From JACQAI01 sp035507915 (lineage in GTDB: Bacteria > Pseudomonadota > Alphaproteobacteria > Elsterales > Elsteraceae), in the NCBI GenBank assembly GCA_035507915.1, contig DATJNS010000274.1, positions 1-6,903 of the forward strand: 6,903 nt of DNA, written 5' to 3'. How positions within the stretch are numbered: the stretch's first letter is position 1; the number at the start of each line of letters is the position of its first letter. Of this stretch, positions 6,131 through 6,903 are shown one piece after another. The notes beneath the pieces are model-generated. The model did not search any database. It was given only the letters and a program-made list of their open reading frames with translations, and was not told where the DNA came from. A program made the position numbers and the translations under genes.

Positions 6131-6903
6131 GTGGCAGCTGACCAGATCTCGGTGCGATGCTGCATCGCCGGCGGCGGTCCCGCGGGCATGATGCTCGGCC
6201 TGCTGCTGGCGCGCGCCGGGGTCGAGGTTCTCGTGCTCGAGAAGCACGGCGATTTCCTGCGCGATTTCCGCGGCGACACCATCCATCCCTCGACCCTCGA
6301 GGTGATGCACGAGCTCGGGTTGCTCGACGATCTCCTCAAGCTCCCGCACCAGCGGGTACGCGAGATCCGCGCGGCGTTCGGCGACGCGGAGATCAGGTTC
6401 GCGGACTTCACGCACTTGCCGAGCCATTGCCGGTTCGTCGCCCTGATGCCGCAGTGGGACTTCCTCAATTTCCTCGCCGAGCGCGCGCGACGCTATCCGG
6501 GGTTCGCGCTGCGCATGCGCGCCGAGGTGACCGACGTCATCGCCGACGGCGATCGCATCGTCGGGCTGCGCGCGCAGACTCCGGACGGCCCCCTCGAGGT
6601 GCGGGCGGATCTCGTGGTCGCGGCCGACGGTCGCCATTCGGCGGTGCGCCAGCGCGCCGGTCTGGTGGCGGAGGAATTCGGCGCGCCGATGGACGTGCTG
6701 TGGTTCGCGCTGACGCGCCGCGCCGGTGACCCCGACGATCCGGTCGGACGCTTCGACAACGGCGCGATCTTCATCATGCTCAATCGGACCGAGCATTGGC
6801 AGTGCGGCTACGTGATCGCGAAGGGCACGATCGACGCGCTGCGTGCGCGCGGGCTGCCGGCATTTCGCGCCGCGGTCGCACGGCTGGCGCCGTTCGCCGC
6901 CGA
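6131..6903 (+). CDS. FAD-dependent monooxygenase, aromatic-hydroxylase type (3' end outside window)
   Basis: The first 257 residues of a class A flavoprotein monooxygenase; the frame is open to the window end. The Rossmann FAD motif GGGPAG is at 14-19, and the second strand ends in Glu37 (VLVLEKH), which should bind the ADP ribose. RGDTIHPSTLEVM (47-59) follows, a region that contacts the flavin in p-hydroxybenzoate hydroxylase relatives. The DG motif VVAADGRHSAVR (162-173) binds both FAD and NAD(P)H in this family. The third motif (GD before the isoalloxazine) should lie beyond the edge. No signal peptide or membrane segment is seen. Members hydroxylate phenolic or other activated rings using O2 and NAD(P)H, and a few perform Baeyer-Villiger or epoxidation reactions. 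The GTG start is supported by GGAGG. It lies 43 bases after the crotonase-like gene and probably works with it in degrading a cyclic or aromatic compound (inference). A full-length family member is usually 390-550 residues. Confidence -1.
   Translation, partial: MAADQISVRCCIAGGGPAGMMLGLLLARAGVEVLVLEKHGDFLRDFRGDTIHPSTLEVMHELGLLDDLLKLPHQRVREIRAAFGDAEIRFADFTHLPSHCRFVALMPQWDFLNFLAERARRYPGFALRMRAEVTDVIADGDRIVGLRAQTPDGPLEVRADLVVAADGRHSAVRQRAGLVAEEFGAPMDVLWFALTRRAGDPDDPVGRFDNGAIFIMLNRTEHWQCGYVIAKGTIDALRARGLPAFRAAVARLAPFAA

Noticed and set aside
4030..6468. An 812-codon open frame on the - strand spanning the flavoprotein, the intergenic region and the crotonase gene.
   Set aside because: It matches no family, changes composition between segments and runs through three genes with recognisable products in other frames or on the other strand. 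Long spurious frames are normal at this GC content.

Overview
This window is dense, GC-rich, protein-coding DNA from a bacterial chromosome. It holds seven genes, the first and last cut by the window edges. The strong G/C bias at third codon positions, the GTG and TTG starts, the Bug-type periplasmic binding protein and the mix of catabolic enzymes suggest a metabolically versatile proteobacterium. The best guess is an alphaproteobacterium of the Rhizobiales/Rhodospirillales/Reyranella type, but this rests on style and not on a marker gene. No RNA gene, insertion sequence, phage gene or CRISPR array was seen.

Region 1 (1-3964, + strand) is a compact operon. It holds the C-terminus of a ketopantoate-reductase-family protein, an N-acyl-D-amino-acid deacylase-family amidohydrolase, a D-2-hydroxyacid dehydrogenase and, after a 35-base gap, a secreted tripartite-tricarboxylate-transporter (Bug) binding protein. 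The first three genes overlap by 4 bases at each junction (TTGA, then ATGA), which suggests translational coupling. The set looks like a small catabolic unit: bind an organic acid or acylated amino acid outside the cell, remove the acyl group, and interconvert 2-oxo and 2-hydroxy acids with two unrelated reductases. The substrate cannot be read from the sequence.

Region 2 (4038-5117, - strand) is a single nitronate monooxygenase-family flavoprotein. It is convergent with the operon and divergent from region 3.

Region 3 (5278 to the end, + strand) has a crotonase-fold gene followed by the N-terminal two thirds or so of an aromatic-hydroxylase-type FAD monooxygenase. Between regions 2 and 3 lies a 160-base divergent intergenic stretch. 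It carries a perfect TTGACA box, two abutting palindromes, and a decayed second copy of the 5' end of the nitronate monooxygenase gene.

The observations most worth following are these: the crotonase-like protein lacks both glutamates of enoyl-CoA hydratase but has a His/Asp pair spaced as in 6-oxocamphor hydrolase; the D-aminoacylase has Lys in place of the first metal-site His; and the start region of the nitronate monooxygenase gene is partially duplicated. I saw no wholly new system; the window reads as accessory catabolism with unusual subfamily members.
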